DNA from: Pseudomonas fortuita
GTDB lineage: Bacteria; Pseudomonadota; Gammaproteobacteria; Pseudomonadales; Pseudomonadaceae
Assembly (NCBI RefSeq): GCF_026898135.2
Contig: NZ_CP114035.2
Coordinates: 2,645,501 to 2,709,500 of the forward strand
Direction: 5' to 3'
DNA length: 64,000 nt
The first letter of the stretch is position 1, and each line of letters opens with the position of its first letter. This document shows positions 1 to 9,556 of the stretch, one piece after another. Below the pieces are notes generated by a model, which saw nothing but the letters and a program-made list of their open reading frames with translations, had not been told where the DNA came from and ran no database searches. A program made the position numbers and the translations under genes.

Positions 1-1952
1 GTCAATGCGGCTTCGTGCAGCGCCATGCCCACCCCCCAGACCACGCCCCCCAGGATCTGGCTGCGTGCGGTTTTGGGGTTGATCACACGGCCTGCCGCCA
101 CAGCGCTGACCACCCGGGCTACCTTGATCGTGCCAAGGTCCTCGTCGACGTGAACTTCCACGAATACCGCCGAATGGGTGACGGTGGAGAACGGTTGGCG
201 CCTGGCGCCGGGCTCGGCGTCGATCTGCACTTCGAATTTACCGTTGGGGGCGCTCGCCACGATGTCCGCCAAAGCCCAGCGATGGTTGCCCGCGTGCAGG
301 TAGCCCTCGGTGAAAACGATCTGCTGCCGGGGTGTGTTGGCCACCTGGGGGTATATGTTGCGCGCGTGTTCCAGCACCTGGGTGCGCAGGACATGGCAGG
401 CTTGGCGCACGGCCGAGCCCACCGACGACACCGTGAACGATCCGCCCTGAAGCGGGGCGGTGGGCAGTGAGGAGTCACCCAGCATGAAGGTGACATCCTG
501 CACTTTGACGCCAGCTGCGTCGGCGGCGATCTGAGTCATGACGGTATAGGTGCCGGTCCCGATATCGGTGGTGGCACTGCTGACGGTCAGGTGGCCCTGG
601 GCATTGATGCGCGCCTTGGCACTGGCCTTCATCTGCATGGCTTCCCAGACGCCGCCGGCCATCCCCCAGCCGACCAGTTGGTTGCCATTGCACATGCTGC
701 GCGGTTGGGGAGTGCGGTTATGCCAGCCAAAACGTTCGGCACCTTGCTGGTAGCACGCCAGCAGTGCCTTGCTGGAGTAGGGCTTGCCCTCGTTGGCATT
801 GTTGGCGGCAAAATTGCGGCGGCGCAGCTCTACCGGGTCGATCTGCGCAGCACAGGCGAGCTCATCCATGGCGCACTCCAGCGCAATCATCCCGGACGCG
901 GCCCCAGGCGCCAGCATGTCCAGCGGGGTGTACACATCAAGCGAGGCCAGGCGGTAACTGAGCGCAACGTTATCGCACTGGTACAGCATGCCGCTCCATT
1001 CGACCAGGTGTTCGGTGAAGTCCTCGAAGCGGGAGGTCTGGCCAAGCGCATCATGAGCGATCGCAAGCAAACGCCCGTTTGCGTCTGCACCCAGGCGCAT
1101 GCATTGTTCGGTGCGGGGCCGGTAGCCAAAGGTGAACATCTGCTGGCGGGTCAGTGTGACGCGCACCGAGCGCTTCAGGTGCAACGCCGCCATCACTGCC
1201 AGCGGCAACTGGTACTGCGGGCGCAAGCCCGAGCCGAAGGCGCCGCCGACGAACGCCGCGCGCACACGAATGTTTGCCTTGGGCAGGCCGAACACCTTGT
1301 GCAGGTAGTCCTGGCAGTTCTGCGTGCCTTGGGTCTTGTCGTGGATTTCCAGAGTGCCGTCGGCCTTGTAGTGCACGGTCGATGCATGGGGCTCCATCGG
1401 GTTGTGGTACTCGTTGGCCGTCAGGTACGTGGCATCCACCTGCACCGGCGCTTCGGCAAACTGCCCGGCGAAGTCGCCACGCGGCGCCGGTGTTTCGGCG
1501 GGGGCGGCATGCGATTTTTGGCATGCGCCCAGGTCTGTCTGGTGAGCCTCCTCGGCATAGTCGATTTTGATCAGCGAGCCTGCATAGCGGGCCAGTTCCA
1601 GGGTTTCGGCGATCACTAATGCCAACGGTTGCCCGCTGTACAGCACTCGATCATTGAACAAGGGCCGAAAAGGCGCCCCCTCGGCAGAGTCGGCATCGCT
1701 GTAGTCGTCGTCATAACTGGAGACAGGCGGACGATGGCCATGGTCGAGCACGGCGATTACCCCGGGCACGCGCATGGCCTGCGTGCTGTCGATGCCGAGA
1801 ACCCGACCGCGGGCGATGGTACTGGACACGACGCTGCCGTGCAGCAGGCCCGTCTGGGGGTATTCGCCCGCATAGCGGGCCTGCCCGGTGACCTTCGCCA
1901 CACCGTCCACGCGGTCCAGGGGCGTGCCGACTACGGGTGTGCTTGTGATCAT
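1..1952 (-). CDS. paoC: Aldehyde oxidoreductase, molybdopterin-binding subunit PaoC (3' end cut by window start)
   Basis: This is the large molybdenum-cofactor subunit of a xanthine oxidase-family aldehyde dehydrogenase, expected to oxidise aldehydes to acids with the two subunits encoded just upstream. The frame is open from ATG at 1952 to the window edge, about 650 codons; the family is about 730 residues, so the C-terminus with the catalytic Glu lies outside. Visible family signatures are [18 protein letters not shown] near residues 13-30, [11 protein letters not shown] near 180-190, FVGGAFGSG near 234-242 and ALECAMDEL near 357-365. The start overlaps the paoB stop as ATGA, indicating translational coupling. 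At residues 347-350 the sequence reads LAPG where I expect RAPG in this family. The XdhC/MocA-like chaperone PaoD, if present, lies outside. Family identity is certain; the exact substrate is not. Confidence 0.92.
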   Translation of the reverse strand, partial: MITSTPVVGTPLDRVDGVAKVTGQARYAGEYPQTGLLHGSVVSSTIARGRVLGIDSTQAMRVPGVIAVLDHGHRPPVSSYDDDYSDADSAEGAPFRPLFNDRVLYSGQPLALVIAETLELARYAGSLIKIDYAEEAHQTDLGACQKSHAAPAETPAPRGDFAGQFAEAPVQVDATYLTANEYHNPMEPHASTVHYKADGTLEIHDKTQGTQNCQDYLHKVFGLPKANIRVRAAFVGGAFGSGLRPQYQLPLAVMAALHLKRSVRVTLTRQQMFTFGYRPRTEQCMRLGADANGRLLAIAHDALGQTSRFEDFTEHLVEWSGMLYQCDNVALSYRLASLDVYTPLDMLAPGAASGMIALECAMDELACAAQIDPVELRRRNFAANNANEGKPYSSKALLACYQQGAERFGWHNRTPQPRSMCNGNQLVGWGMAGGVWEAMQMKASAKARINAQGHLTVSSATTDIGTGTYTVMTQIAADAAGVKVQDVTFMLGDSSLPTAPLQGGSFTVSSVGSAVRQACHVLRTQVLEHARNIYPQVANTPRQQIVFTEGYLHAGNHRWALADIVASAPNGKFEVQIDAEPGARRQPFSTVTHSAVFVEVHVDEDLGTIKVARVVSAVAAGRVINPKTARSQILGGVVWGVGMALHEAAL

Positions 1953-2950
1953 GGCCGTGCCCCCCCGTTAGCGGCGCCGCGCGCCGCGTCATCCAATGCC
2001 CGCACGATTGCTCGCTGGGCGAGCGTTACCTTGAAACCGTTGTGGCTCAGGGGTTGTGCGCCTTGCAGCAACGTTTGCGCGGCGCGGTTGAAGAGCGCTT
2101 CAGAAGGCACCTGGCCGGCCAGCAGGCGCTCCACAGCCGGGTCCCGCCAGGGTTTGTGGGCAACGCCGCCCAGCGCCAGGCGCGCCTGCTGGATCACGTC
2201 GCCATCGAAGTTCAAGGCTGCAGCGACTGACACCAGCGCGAACGCGTAGGAAGCGCGGTCGCGTATTTTCAGGTAACGGTAATGGCGTTCGAACACCGGG
2301 GGCGGCAGCTCGATGCCTGTCACCAGCTCATCGAATGCCAGTTGATTGTCGCGCTCGGGGGTGTAACCGGGCAGGCAATGGAAATCCGCGAAGGGTATCT
2401 GCCGTTCGCCGGACCGCCCCTGTACGTGCACTACGGCTTCGAGCGCTGCCAATGCCACGCACATGTCCGAGGGATGGGTCGCGACACAGGCATCGCTGGC
2501 ACCCAGAATGGCATGGATGCGGTTCATGCCTGCACGCGCAGGGCATCCGCTGCCCGGTTCGCGCTTGTTGCAGGGGGTGCCGGTGTCGTAGAAGTAGTAG
2601 CAGCGGGTACGTTGCAGCAAGTTGCCACCGGTGCTGGCCATGTTCCTCAACTGCGGCGATGCCCCCGCCAGGATCGCGTCTGACAACAGTGGATAATGCT
2701 GCTCGATCAACGGGTGCCAGGCCAGGTCGGCATTGCTCAACCGCGCACCGATGAATACGCCGCCGCCAGGGGTAACGTGAATGCCGTTCAGCCCAAGGCC
2801 GGAGATGTCGATCAGGCGCTCGGGGCGCACCACGTTTTCCTTCATCAGGTCGACCAGGTTGGTACCCCCGGCGATGAAGTGCGAACAGGCGTCAGCCAGG
2901 TTCACCGCTTCGCTGACTGAGGCGGGCTTGTGGTAGCTGAAGGGCGTCAT
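1949..2950 (-). CDS. paoB: Aldehyde oxidoreductase, FAD-binding subunit PaoB
   Basis: This 333-residue protein is the FAD subunit that passes electrons between the iron-sulfur and acceptor sites of the PaoABC complex. The N-terminus has the FAD-pyrophosphate motif [13 protein letters not shown], followed by [16 protein letters not shown] and a cysteine-rich insertion ([12 protein letters not shown]). That insertion is the hallmark of PaoB-type subunits that carry an extra [4Fe-4S] cluster, and it separates this protein from ordinary xanthine dehydrogenase FAD subunits. The frame is open further upstream, but the ATG at 2950 gives the family N-terminus [10 protein letters not shown] and an ATGA overlap with the paoA stop. 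The stop overlaps the paoC start in the same way, so the three genes form a tight operon. Confidence 0.93.
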   Translation of the reverse strand: MTPFSYHKPASVSEAVNLADACSHFIAGGTNLVDLMKENVVRPERLIDISGLGLNGIHVTPGGGVFIGARLSNADLAWHPLIEQHYPLLSDAILAGASPQLRNMASTGGNLLQRTRCYYFYDTGTPCNKREPGSGCPARAGMNRIHAILGASDACVATHPSDMCVALAALEAVVHVQGRSGERQIPFADFHCLPGYTPERDNQLAFDELVTGIELPPPVFERHYRYLKIRDRASYAFALVSVAAALNFDGDVIQQARLALGGVAHKPWRDPAVERLLAGQVPSEALFNRAAQTLLQGAQPLSHNGFKVTLAQRAIVRALDDAARGAANGGARP

Positions 2951-3474
2951 GGGTGCTGCCCTCGTGGTGGTTGGGCGCTGTCCGTCATCAACGGCAGGGC
3001 TTCTTCTACCGCAGCGACGATGTTGCCGTAGGCGCCGCAGCGGCAAAGATTGCCGCTCATGTGCTCGCGAATGGCCTCGCGGGTGTCGGCACGTCCCTCG
3101 TGAACCAGCCCGACCGCAGAGCAGATTTGCCCCGGGGTGCAGTAACCGCACTGGAACGCATCGTGAGTGATGAATGCACGCTGCATGGGGTGCAGAACGT
3201 CGCCGTTGGCCAGCCCTTCGATGGTTACCAACTCAGCCCCGTCGCACATGATGGCCAACGTCAGGCAAGCATTGACGCGCTTGCCATCGCGCAGCACGGT
3301 GCAGGCCCCGCACTGGCCATGGTCACAGCCCTTCTTGGTGCCGACCAGGTCCAACTGCTCACGCAGCAGGTCGAGCAAGGTGGTCCAGGGGTGCACCTGC
3401 AGTGTTCGGGGATGACCATTGAGGGTCAGGCGGAGGGGGTGTTCTTCAGCCCCATTGGGAGAGATCGCGCTCAT
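2947..3474 (-). CDS. paoA: Aldehyde oxidoreductase, [2Fe-2S] subunit PaoA
   Basis: This 175-residue protein is the small iron-sulfur subunit and the first gene of the pao operon. It has the two [2Fe-2S] cluster motifs: the plant-ferredoxin type CDHGQCGAC with a further Cys in VNACLTL (about residues 50-75), then CGYCTPGQ and [11 protein letters not shown] (about 105-150). The annotated E. coli PaoA has a long Tat leader; this protein starts almost directly in the ferredoxin fold ([14 protein letters not shown]) and shows no twin-arginine leader. From that I infer a cytoplasmic enzyme, although a different start could alter it. Confidence 0.92.
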   Translation of the reverse strand: MSAISPNGAEEHPLRLTLNGHPRTLQVHPWTTLLDLLREQLDLVGTKKGCDHGQCGACTVLRDGKRVNACLTLAIMCDGAELVTIEGLANGDVLHPMQRAFITHDAFQCGYCTPGQICSAVGLVHEGRADTREAIREHMSGNLCRCGAYGNIVAAVEEALPLMTDSAQPPRGQHP

Positions 3475-3532
3475 GGTAGGTCCTCACGGTCAGGGTTCGC
3501 GCAGTCCGCTGCGTCTTTGTTGTGCGACCTGG

Positions 3533-3556
3533 CCGGCTGAGCAAACGTTCAGCCGG
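3533..3556. terminator. Intergenic stem-loop between pox and paoA
   Basis: A perfect 8-bp inverted repeat, CCGGCTGA and TCAGCCGG separated by 8 nt, lies 16 bp past the stop of the pox-like gene and upstream of paoA. No clear U tract follows on either strand, so it may be a weak terminator or an mRNA-stabilising hairpin. Confidence 0.4.
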
Positions 3557-3572
3557 TCAGCCGACGTGCCCA

Positions 3573-5360
3573 TCACTTTTTGCCTGGTAGTACCGAGCCG
3601 AGCACCTGCTTGGCTGTCTGGACGATGATGCCCGCCTGGTCGGGGTCGCCCTTGAGCAAGGCACTGGCAAACTTCTTCGCTTGCTCCAGCTTGATGTGCG
3701 GTGGCAGGGGCGGCACGTTCGGGTCGGTCTTGAACTCGATTAGTACCGGCCGATCCGCAGCCAACGCGCGCTCCCATGCAGCGGCAACATCCTCTTCGCG
3801 GTCTACGTAGATGCCTTGCAGGCCAATGGAAATGGCGAACAAATGGTAGGGCACGTCAGGGATCGACTGCGACGCTTCGAACTTGGGGTCGCCCTCCATG
3901 ACCCGTTGCTCCCACGTCACCTGATTGAGGTCCTCATTGTTGAACACAGCACAAATCCATTGTGGGTTGTCCCACTGTTGCCAGTACTTGGCCACGGTGA
4001 TCAGTTCGGCGAGGTTGTTCATCTGCATCGCCCCATCGCCCACCAGGGCAACCACAGCCCGTTGCGGGTGGGCGAACTTGGCTGCAATCGCGTAGGGCAC
4101 CGCTGCGCCCATGCAAGCCAGGCCGCCGGACAGCGAACACTGCATCCCCTGGCGAATCTGCAGGTCGCGGGCAAACCAGTTGGCACAGGAGCCGGAATCG
4201 CTGGTGATGATGGCGTGGTCGGGCAGGCGAGGGGACAGCTCATGCACTACACGTTGCGGGTTGATCGGGTCAGCCTTGACCAGGGCGCGCTTGGCCACGG
4301 TCTTGTCCCACTGCGCACGCCAGGTCTGGACCTTGTCGCGCCACCGCCGTTCGGTCTTGTATTCAAGTAACGGCAACAGTGCGCGCAGTGTTTCGCTGGC
4401 ATCGCCGACCAGGTTGACCTCCATCGGGTAGCGCAGGCTGAGCATGTCGGGTTGCAGGTCGATCTGCACGCCTCGTGCCTGGCCTTCGTTGGGCAGAAAC
4501 TCGGAATAAGGGAAGCCGGAGCCGATCATTAGCAGGGTGTCGCATTCGCTCATCAGCTGATAACTGGGTTCGGTGCCGAGCAGGCCGATCGACCCGGTGA
4601 CCCACGGCAGGTCATCCGGTAGCACAGCCTTGCCCAGCAGCGCTTTGGCCACGCCAGCGCCGAGTTGTTCGGCGACCGCCATTACCTGCTCAGTCGCCTG
4701 CAGGGCGCCGGCACCCACCAGTATCGCCACTTTGCGCCCGGCGTTGAGTACAGCGGCGGCGCGCTGCAGGTCTTCGTCGAACGGCAACACCCTCGGCTTG
4801 CTGTAGCCGATGCCTGAGTGCACCGTACCGTGAGCCCTCGGGGGTTCGTTGTAGGGCAGGTCCTGCAAGTCGTTGGGCAGAATAACAGCGGTGACCCGGC
4901 GTTCGCCGACGGCCGTACGCACCGCACGGTCGAGCAGGTGGCGCACCTGTTCTGGCGTGGAAGCCTGCTGGACGAACGCACCGGCGACATCCTTGAACAT
5001 CGACAGCAGGTCCAACTCCTGCTGGTAGTGGCCGCCCAGTGCTGCACGGGCCTGTTGACCGACGATGGCCAGCACTGGCTGATGGTCCATGCGTGCATCG
5101 TACAGCCCGGTCAGCAAGTGCGAGGCGCCCGGGCCGGAGGTCGCGATACAAACACCAAGCTCGCCGGTGAACTTGGCATGGGCGCTGGCCATGAAGGCGG
5201 CCATTTCCTCATGCCGGGCCTGGATGAATTCAATCTTGCCGTTGGCCCGGCTCAGCGCGCCGAACACGCCATTGATGCCGTCGCCGGGGTAACCGAAGAT
5301 GCGCCGCACGCCCCATTGATACAAACGCTCCACCAGAAAGTCGCCTACCGTGCCGGTCAT
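3573..5360 (-). CDS. Pyruvate oxidase-like thiamine diphosphate enzyme
   Basis: A 595-residue ThDP-dependent enzyme of the pyruvate oxidase / acetolactate synthase superfamily. In order it has the N-terminal PYR domain with the catalytic Glu context QARHEEMAAFMA, a central FAD/nucleotide-binding domain (GAGALQATEQVM region) and the C-terminal PP domain with the ThDP motif GDGAMQMNNLAEL. This fits PoxB-type enzymes that decarboxylate pyruvate to acetate (or acetyl phosphate) with a quinone or oxygen as acceptor. The frame extends upstream, but ATG 5360 gives the family start MTGTVGDFLVERL and has GGGAG just upstream. The neighbouring pao operon also handles aldehydes and acids. A glyoxylate carboligase or acetolactate synthase role is less likely but cannot be excluded from the motifs alone. 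Confidence 0.82.
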   Translation of the reverse strand: MTGTVGDFLVERLYQWGVRRIFGYPGDGINGVFGALSRANGKIEFIQARHEEMAAFMASAHAKFTGELGVCIATSGPGASHLLTGLYDARMDHQPVLAIVGQQARAALGGHYQQELDLLSMFKDVAGAFVQQASTPEQVRHLLDRAVRTAVGERRVTAVILPNDLQDLPYNEPPRAHGTVHSGIGYSKPRVLPFDEDLQRAAAVLNAGRKVAILVGAGALQATEQVMAVAEQLGAGVAKALLGKAVLPDDLPWVTGSIGLLGTEPSYQLMSECDTLLMIGSGFPYSEFLPNEGQARGVQIDLQPDMLSLRYPMEVNLVGDASETLRALLPLLEYKTERRWRDKVQTWRAQWDKTVAKRALVKADPINPQRVVHELSPRLPDHAIITSDSGSCANWFARDLQIRQGMQCSLSGGLACMGAAVPYAIAAKFAHPQRAVVALVGDGAMQMNNLAELITVAKYWQQWDNPQWICAVFNNEDLNQVTWEQRVMEGDPKFEASQSIPDVPYHLFAISIGLQGIYVDREEDVAAAWERALAADRPVLIEFKTDPNVPPLPPHIKLEQAKKFASALLKGDPDQAGIIVQTAKQVLGSVLPGKK

Positions 5361-5534
5361 TGCCTGCTCCCGTTCAGTTATCGATAGGCGTCTGGACTTG
5401 GCACGTGCCGGGAAAGTTTCAACGGTATGCGCAGCGGTCTGGCAGCTGGAGCCTGGTAAAAGCCGACAGGCTCGAAGGTGAACCGATAACCCACAAAAAT
5501 GCTGTGGGCTTTGCACTGCGCCAAAAGTTTCCCG

Positions 5535-5915
5535 TCAACCCAGTTTATGCAGGGCTTCTACCAATTGAGCCTTGTTCATGGTGGAACGCCCTTTGAGATC
5601 TTTGCTGCGCGCCTCCTTCATCAGGCTTTCCTTGCTTTGCGATTCCAGCGACGCGCGCGAGGTGCGTGAATGCCCCTGACGAGACTCGGCGGCGCGCTTG
5701 GCTGAATCCGTGCGCGCGGTCTTCTTCTCACGCGACGGCGTCTTGCTGCCCGAGCCTCCCGGCTTTTCACCGCCACCGGATTGTTTGTTCACGGTGGCCC
5801 AGGCGCGCGCTTCGGCTTCGTCCTTGCCCACGCCCTTGTCCTCGTACGATTGCTCAATGTGCTCGGCCTTGCGTTTCTGCTTGTCCGTATATTTGTCCTT
5901 GTCACCGCGTGGCAT
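5535..5915 (-). CDS. Small basic protein with ChaB-like N-terminus and Rho-N/SAP-like C-terminus
   Basis: A 126-residue, very hydrophilic, lysine- and serine-rich protein. The N-terminal 45 residues (MPRGDKDKYTDKQKRKAEHI, then DKGVGKDEAEARAWATVNK) look like the ChaB/plasmid-stabilisation type domain. The C-terminal 40 residues (LMKEARSKDLKGRSTMNKAQ, then LVEALHKLG) look like the small helical Rho termination factor N-terminal fold. The middle is a low-complexity Lys/Ser/Gly linker. ATG 5915 is preceded by CAGGAG at good spacing; a longer open frame upstream has no family support. Such proteins occur in stress gene clusters of Pseudomonas; DNA or RNA binding is inferred from composition only. 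Confidence 0.75.
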   Translation of the reverse strand: MPRGDKDKYTDKQKRKAEHIEQSYEDKGVGKDEAEARAWATVNKQSGGGEKPGGSGSKTPSREKKTARTDSAKRAAESRQGHSRTSRASLESQSKESLMKEARSKDLKGRSTMNKAQLVEALHKLG

Positions 5916-6006
5916 GGCATTGACTCCTGAGTGAGTTGCTTGATCAATGGTGAAACCGGAACGCCGGGCCATGGACGGGAGATCCACGGCCATTCGGCCA
6001 TTCCAC

Positions 6007-6357
6007 CTAGCTGCCCGATCCTGCGCCTGATCCACCACCGGTTGAGCCATCGCTACCACTCCCCGGACCTGCACCGCTACCGTTCCCTCCATTACCGCCG
6101 GAGCCCGTTTCAGTATCGGTACCGTCACCTCCCGTGTTGTCCGTTCCATTGTCATGGGTACCGCCATTACTCGTGCCCATGCCATCGGCTGGTGTTCCTG
6201 AGCCTGTCGCACCGCCTTGGCCGTTCATGTGCCCATTGCTGTGCGGTTGCGTGCCCGGGGCGCGTTGATCGTTCAGGTCGGTGGCGGCCAGGGCAAGTGG
6301 CGCCGTGCAACCCAGGCACATTGCGAGTAGCAGCGCGTATGTTTTTTCTGCGTTCAT
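6007..6357 (-). CDS. Secreted Gly/Ser/Thr-rich low-complexity protein
   Basis: A 116-residue protein with a clear Sec signal peptide (MNAEKTYALLLAMCLGC, hydrophobic core, then ALAATDL with a likely cleavage after ALA at about residue 24). The mature part is almost entirely low complexity, rich in Gly, Ser, Thr, Asn and Asp, ending in repeated GSG/GGS units. ATG 6357 was chosen because it places the signal peptide at the N-terminus. No domain is recognised. It is probably a periplasmic or extracellular disordered protein; its function is unknown. Confidence 0.62.
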   Translation of the reverse strand: MNAEKTYALLLAMCLGCTAPLALAATDLNDQRAPGTQPHSNGHMNGQGGATGSGTPADGMGTSNGGTHDNGTDNTGGDGTDTETGSGGNGGNGSGAGPGSGSDGSTGGGSGAGSGS

Positions 6358-6544
6358 GGTGAAACTCCGTTTCTGGTTGTTCACCCAGTGTTCGGCCTGC
6401 CGTATACCGAAGGGTGCCCTCAGCGCGACGGAAGGTGCAAAACGGATGGACAAATGCCACTTGTCTGGCCGCGGGCACCCGTGAGCCACGCCCGCTTCTC
6501 ACGTTTAGGTGCAGATACCATCTGCCTCTGAACGGAGAAAGGAC

Positions 6545-6874
6545 ATGGACATTGATGCAAACGAAGATGAACCATCCCTCGGTCCCGGGACCAAAGCGGT
6601 TGAGGTACCACTGCCGCCAGATGATGAGTCACCCATCGAAGAACAGATGGACGACGTGGATGCAAACAACTCAGTATCCAGTGAGCATCCAGATCCTGGC
6701 GGTGCGAACAGTGGATTGGGTATGCCCCGGGATGCTCAACTGAACGAAGGGGCTCAGATACCTGACGACCCGCCCAAACCTGATGGTCCGGGTTCCAGTC
6801 CCGGCCTTGGCAATGACAAGGAAAACCAGCGCTCCCCTGGAGTACCGGCTAGCGACCCTGAATCAGGGGTATGA
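6545..6874 (+). CDS. Acidic, proline-rich disordered protein
   Basis: A 109-residue hydrophilic protein (MDIDANEDEPSLGPGTK onward) rich in Asp, Glu, Pro, Gly and Asn, with no hydrophobic core and no Cys. ATG 6545 has GGAGAAAGG upstream at ideal spacing; an earlier in-frame start lacks a ribosome binding site. The 3' end overlaps the convergent GGDEF/EAL gene by 12 bp. No family is recognised. The composition resembles the other small disordered proteins of this cluster (17125-17286, 19182-19340). Confidence 0.6.
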   Translation: MDIDANEDEPSLGPGTKAVEVPLPPDDESPIEEQMDDVDANNSVSSEHPDPGGANSGLGMPRDAQLNEGAQIPDDPPKPDGPGSSPGLGNDKENQRSPGVPASDPESGV

Positions 6875-9556
6875 TAACTGCTCTCTCATCATCCCTATCA
6901 GCGCTTCGTTTTCCAGCGGTTTGCTGAGCAGGAAACCTTGCACTTCATGGCATTGGTCATCGCTAAGGAGGGCCAGTTGCTCAGCGGTCTCGACACCTTC
7001 GGCAGTTACCGTCATACCCATTGCGTTGCCAAGATTGATGATGGCCTGGACCACGCTACGGTCACTGCCGCTCTTGCCCAGATGCTGGACGAAGCGCTTG
7101 TCGATCTTGATGCTGTCGAACGGGTAGGTACGTAGGTAACCCAGAGAGGAGTAACCGGTCCCGAAGTCGTCCATGTTCAGGCGCACGCCTAGCTCCTTCA
7201 GTGCCTGCATGGTATGCAGAGCGCCTTCAACGTCATTGAGCATGACGTTTTCAGTAATTTCCAGTTCCAGGCGATGGGCCGGCAGGCCGGTGGTGCGCAA
7301 TGCGTCTCCGACGTCGCGAACGACATCGCTGCGGCTGAACTGGGCCGGCGACATGTTTACCGACACCATCACTGCCTGCGGCCAGCCGCGGGCTTTATCG
7401 CAGGCTTCCTGCAACACCCAGTTGCCAAGCAACACGATCAGGTCTGACTCTTCGGCCAGCGGGATGAACCGATCCGGGCGCAGCAGACCCAGGCGTGGGT
7501 GTTGCCACCTCACGAGGGCCTCAGCCGAGGCGAGCGAGACCCCGTCGACCTTGAAGCGCGGCTGGAAATGCAGCACAAGCTCGCCACGTGGTATGCCGTC
7601 GCGTAGTTCGCTTTCCAGCACACGCTTGTCCATCAATGCTGCATTCAGTTGCGCCGAAAAAAAGCGCCAGGTGTTTTTGCCCGCCTGCTTGGCGCTGTAA
7701 AGGGCCACGTCAGCGTAGCGGATCAAATCGGTTGGCGTACCGGGATACTCGGCCGACATCACGACACCAAGACTCACACCCACTTGAACACTATGCCCCT
7801 CGACTTGCATGGGTCGCCTGATTGCTTCGATCAAGCGGATGCAGAATCGGTCCATGTCCTTGTGATCCCCTGGCCGTGTCACTACGACGATGAACTCGTC
7901 GCCTCCCAGGCGGGCGACAAGGTCACTCTCGCGAGTAACCTGACTTAGGCGGCCGGCCACCTCGAGCAACACCGCATCGCCGGCCGGATGCCCCAGGCTG
8001 TCGTTGATCGGCTTGAAATTATCAAGATCCAGTATCAGCAGTGCTACCTGGAGGGGGCCAGTGCCGGTAATGGTTTGTTCGAGGAACCGGAACAGCTTGT
8101 TGCGATTCGGCAGCCCGGTAAGGGCGTCGTGCAAGGAGAGGTGCTGAATGTGGGCATGTGCGGCTACTTCGTCGGTGATGTCGCTGCAAGTGCCACGAAA
8201 TCCGGTACAGACGCTCTGATCCACGATTGCGCGGGAAGCGATTGTGCAAATACGCTGTTGGCCAAGATGATCCTGGTACTGGCAGCGTAGGGTACCGGAA
8301 GAGCCTGTCGCAGCCAGACTATGAAGCCAGGTCTGGAGATGGCTGGTATCACACGACAGCAGCTCGGTAATCGGGCGCTGTCGCCATACGTCGACAGGAT
8401 GCCCGGTCAGTTCGCTAAACCGGTCCGACAGGTAGGTTAGTCTCAGGAGCACATCGGTTTCCCAGATCCAGTCCGACGCGGCTTCGGCCACGGCCTTGAA
8501 GCGTTCTTCACTCGATTGCAGGGCAGCTCTGGAGATCTCAAGCGCACGGTGGCTACGATCGATCCTGGTGCTGGCCCGCATCGCATAGCGTGCAAACAAG
8601 GCAATGGTCAGCGCAATCAGGAGCACAGCGATAGCGAGGGGCGTGATGACTGTCTTGATCAATTGGGAACCAGGCTGCGGTAAATCCCAGGTAAGGGCGC
8701 GACCGATGCCTTCGAGTGCAAGAGCACCGCGCCCTTTACGCTGCTCGGTCGAATCGCTTACAGCCACGCCGGACAACCCCGCCGACTTGCCCAGTTCCCA
8801 CAGCAGCTTAGGCGAAAGAACACGAATGAATACCATCACCGCCGTAGGTTCCGGCAGGTGGTGGGGTTGGGCCTGTGGACGTATCAGTGCAGCGCTGTAC
8901 AACGATGGCAGGCCACGAAACATGATGTATCCCGAAGTCGCCTGGTCATGCTGCGCGGCTTGGCGAGCAAGGTGCAAGATCTTGCCAGTACTGTCGGTTA
9001 GCTGCTCAAGCCCCCGCTCGCTGAGCTGACCTTCCAGCATGGCGTACCGGGTACCGTCATCATCGAGCACGTATACCCCCTCGTACCCATCGGAGGTGAA
9101 GAGCGTGGCTCCTACATTATCCTCGATGTATGCCCAATGCGCGTCGACCTGTCTCCCCAGGTGATCGTAGGCGGCCTGCCAATCGGCGTGGGTCAGCAGA
9201 AACGTCCTGTCGTTCCTCTGCAGTTGGTTGATGGCCGAATCAGCATGGAAACGGCTTTGCTCCATTTGTTGAACATCGAGCGCCTCGGCGAGGCGGTAGA
9301 GGGAAAACAGCCCCAGCAACAGGGCTAACAACAAGATCAGGGAGAACACCAGGATGAGTTGCCCCACCACATGACTACGGGTCGACATTTCATTGTCAGC
9401 AAGCACGTCCATTGGTTCACCGTCGCGGTCGAGGTCTCCAAGGGTTGACCGGGGAGCCGGCTTGGAGGTCAATGGCGCTGACGACCGGTGGTGGGCGAAA
9501 GGCGTGGTTGATCGACCGACACTGGCAGCATTGCTTGGCACATCCACTGGTTTCAT
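6863..9556 (-). CDS. Membrane GGDEF/EAL c-di-GMP signalling protein with CHASE4-like sensor and PAS domain
   Basis: A bifunctional-type cyclic di-GMP protein (897 residues from ATG 9556). After a Ser/Thr/Pro-rich N-terminus of about 50 residues come a transmembrane helix (LILVFSLILLLALLLG), a periplasmic domain resembling CHASE4, and a second membrane helix (PLAIAVLLIALTIALF). These are followed by a PAS domain (ASDWIWETDVLLRLTYLSD), a GGDEF domain with intact ARLGGDEF, and an EAL domain with intact EALVRW, ELEITENVM and DDFGTGYSSL. Both catalytic motifs are complete, so cyclase and phosphodiesterase activities are both possible. ATG 9556 overlaps the chrA stop (ATGA) and suggests coupling, but ATG 9412 and 9388 are alternative starts closer to the first membrane helix. 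The sensed signal is unknown. Confidence 0.88.
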   Translation of the reverse strand: MKPVDVPSNAASVGRSTTPFAHHRSSAPLTSKPAPRSTLGDLDRDGEPMDVLADNEMSTRSHVVGQLILVFSLILLLALLLGLFSLYRLAEALDVQQMEQSRFHADSAINQLQRNDRTFLLTHADWQAAYDHLGRQVDAHWAYIEDNVGATLFTSDGYEGVYVLDDDGTRYAMLEGQLSERGLEQLTDSTGKILHLARQAAQHDQATSGYIMFRGLPSLYSAALIRPQAQPHHLPEPTAVMVFIRVLSPKLLWELGKSAGLSGVAVSDSTEQRKGRGALALEGIGRALTWDLPQPGSQLIKTVITPLAIAVLLIALTIALFARYAMRASTRIDRSHRALEISRAALQSSEERFKAVAEAASDWIWETDVLLRLTYLSDRFSELTGHPVDVWRQRPITELLSCDTSHLQTWLHSLAATGSSGTLRCQYQDHLGQQRICTIASRAIVDQSVCTGFRGTCSDITDEVAAHAHIQHLSLHDALTGLPNRNKLFRFLEQTITGTGPLQVALLILDLDNFKPINDSLGHPAGDAVLLEVAGRLSQVTRESDLVARLGGDEFIVVVTRPGDHKDMDRFCIRLIEAIRRPMQVEGHSVQVGVSLGVVMSAEYPGTPTDLIRYADVALYSAKQAGKNTWRFFSAQLNAALMDKRVLESELRDGIPRGELVLHFQPRFKVDGVSLASAEALVRWQHPRLGLLRPDRFIPLAEESDLIVLLGNWVLQEACDKARGWPQAVMVSVNMSPAQFSRSDVVRDVGDALRTTGLPAHRLELEITENVMLNDVEGALHTMQALKELGVRLNMDDFGTGYSSLGYLRTYPFDSIKIDKRFVQHLGKSGSDRSVVQAIINLGNAMGMTVTAEGVETAEQLALLSDDQCHEVQGFLLSKPLENEALIGMMREQLSYP

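Noticed and set aside
15..1619. Long plus-strand open frames over the start of the window
   Set aside because: They lie opposite paoC, whose minus-strand frame stays open to the window edge and encodes clear molybdopterin subunit motifs. The plus-strand frames have no family resemblance.
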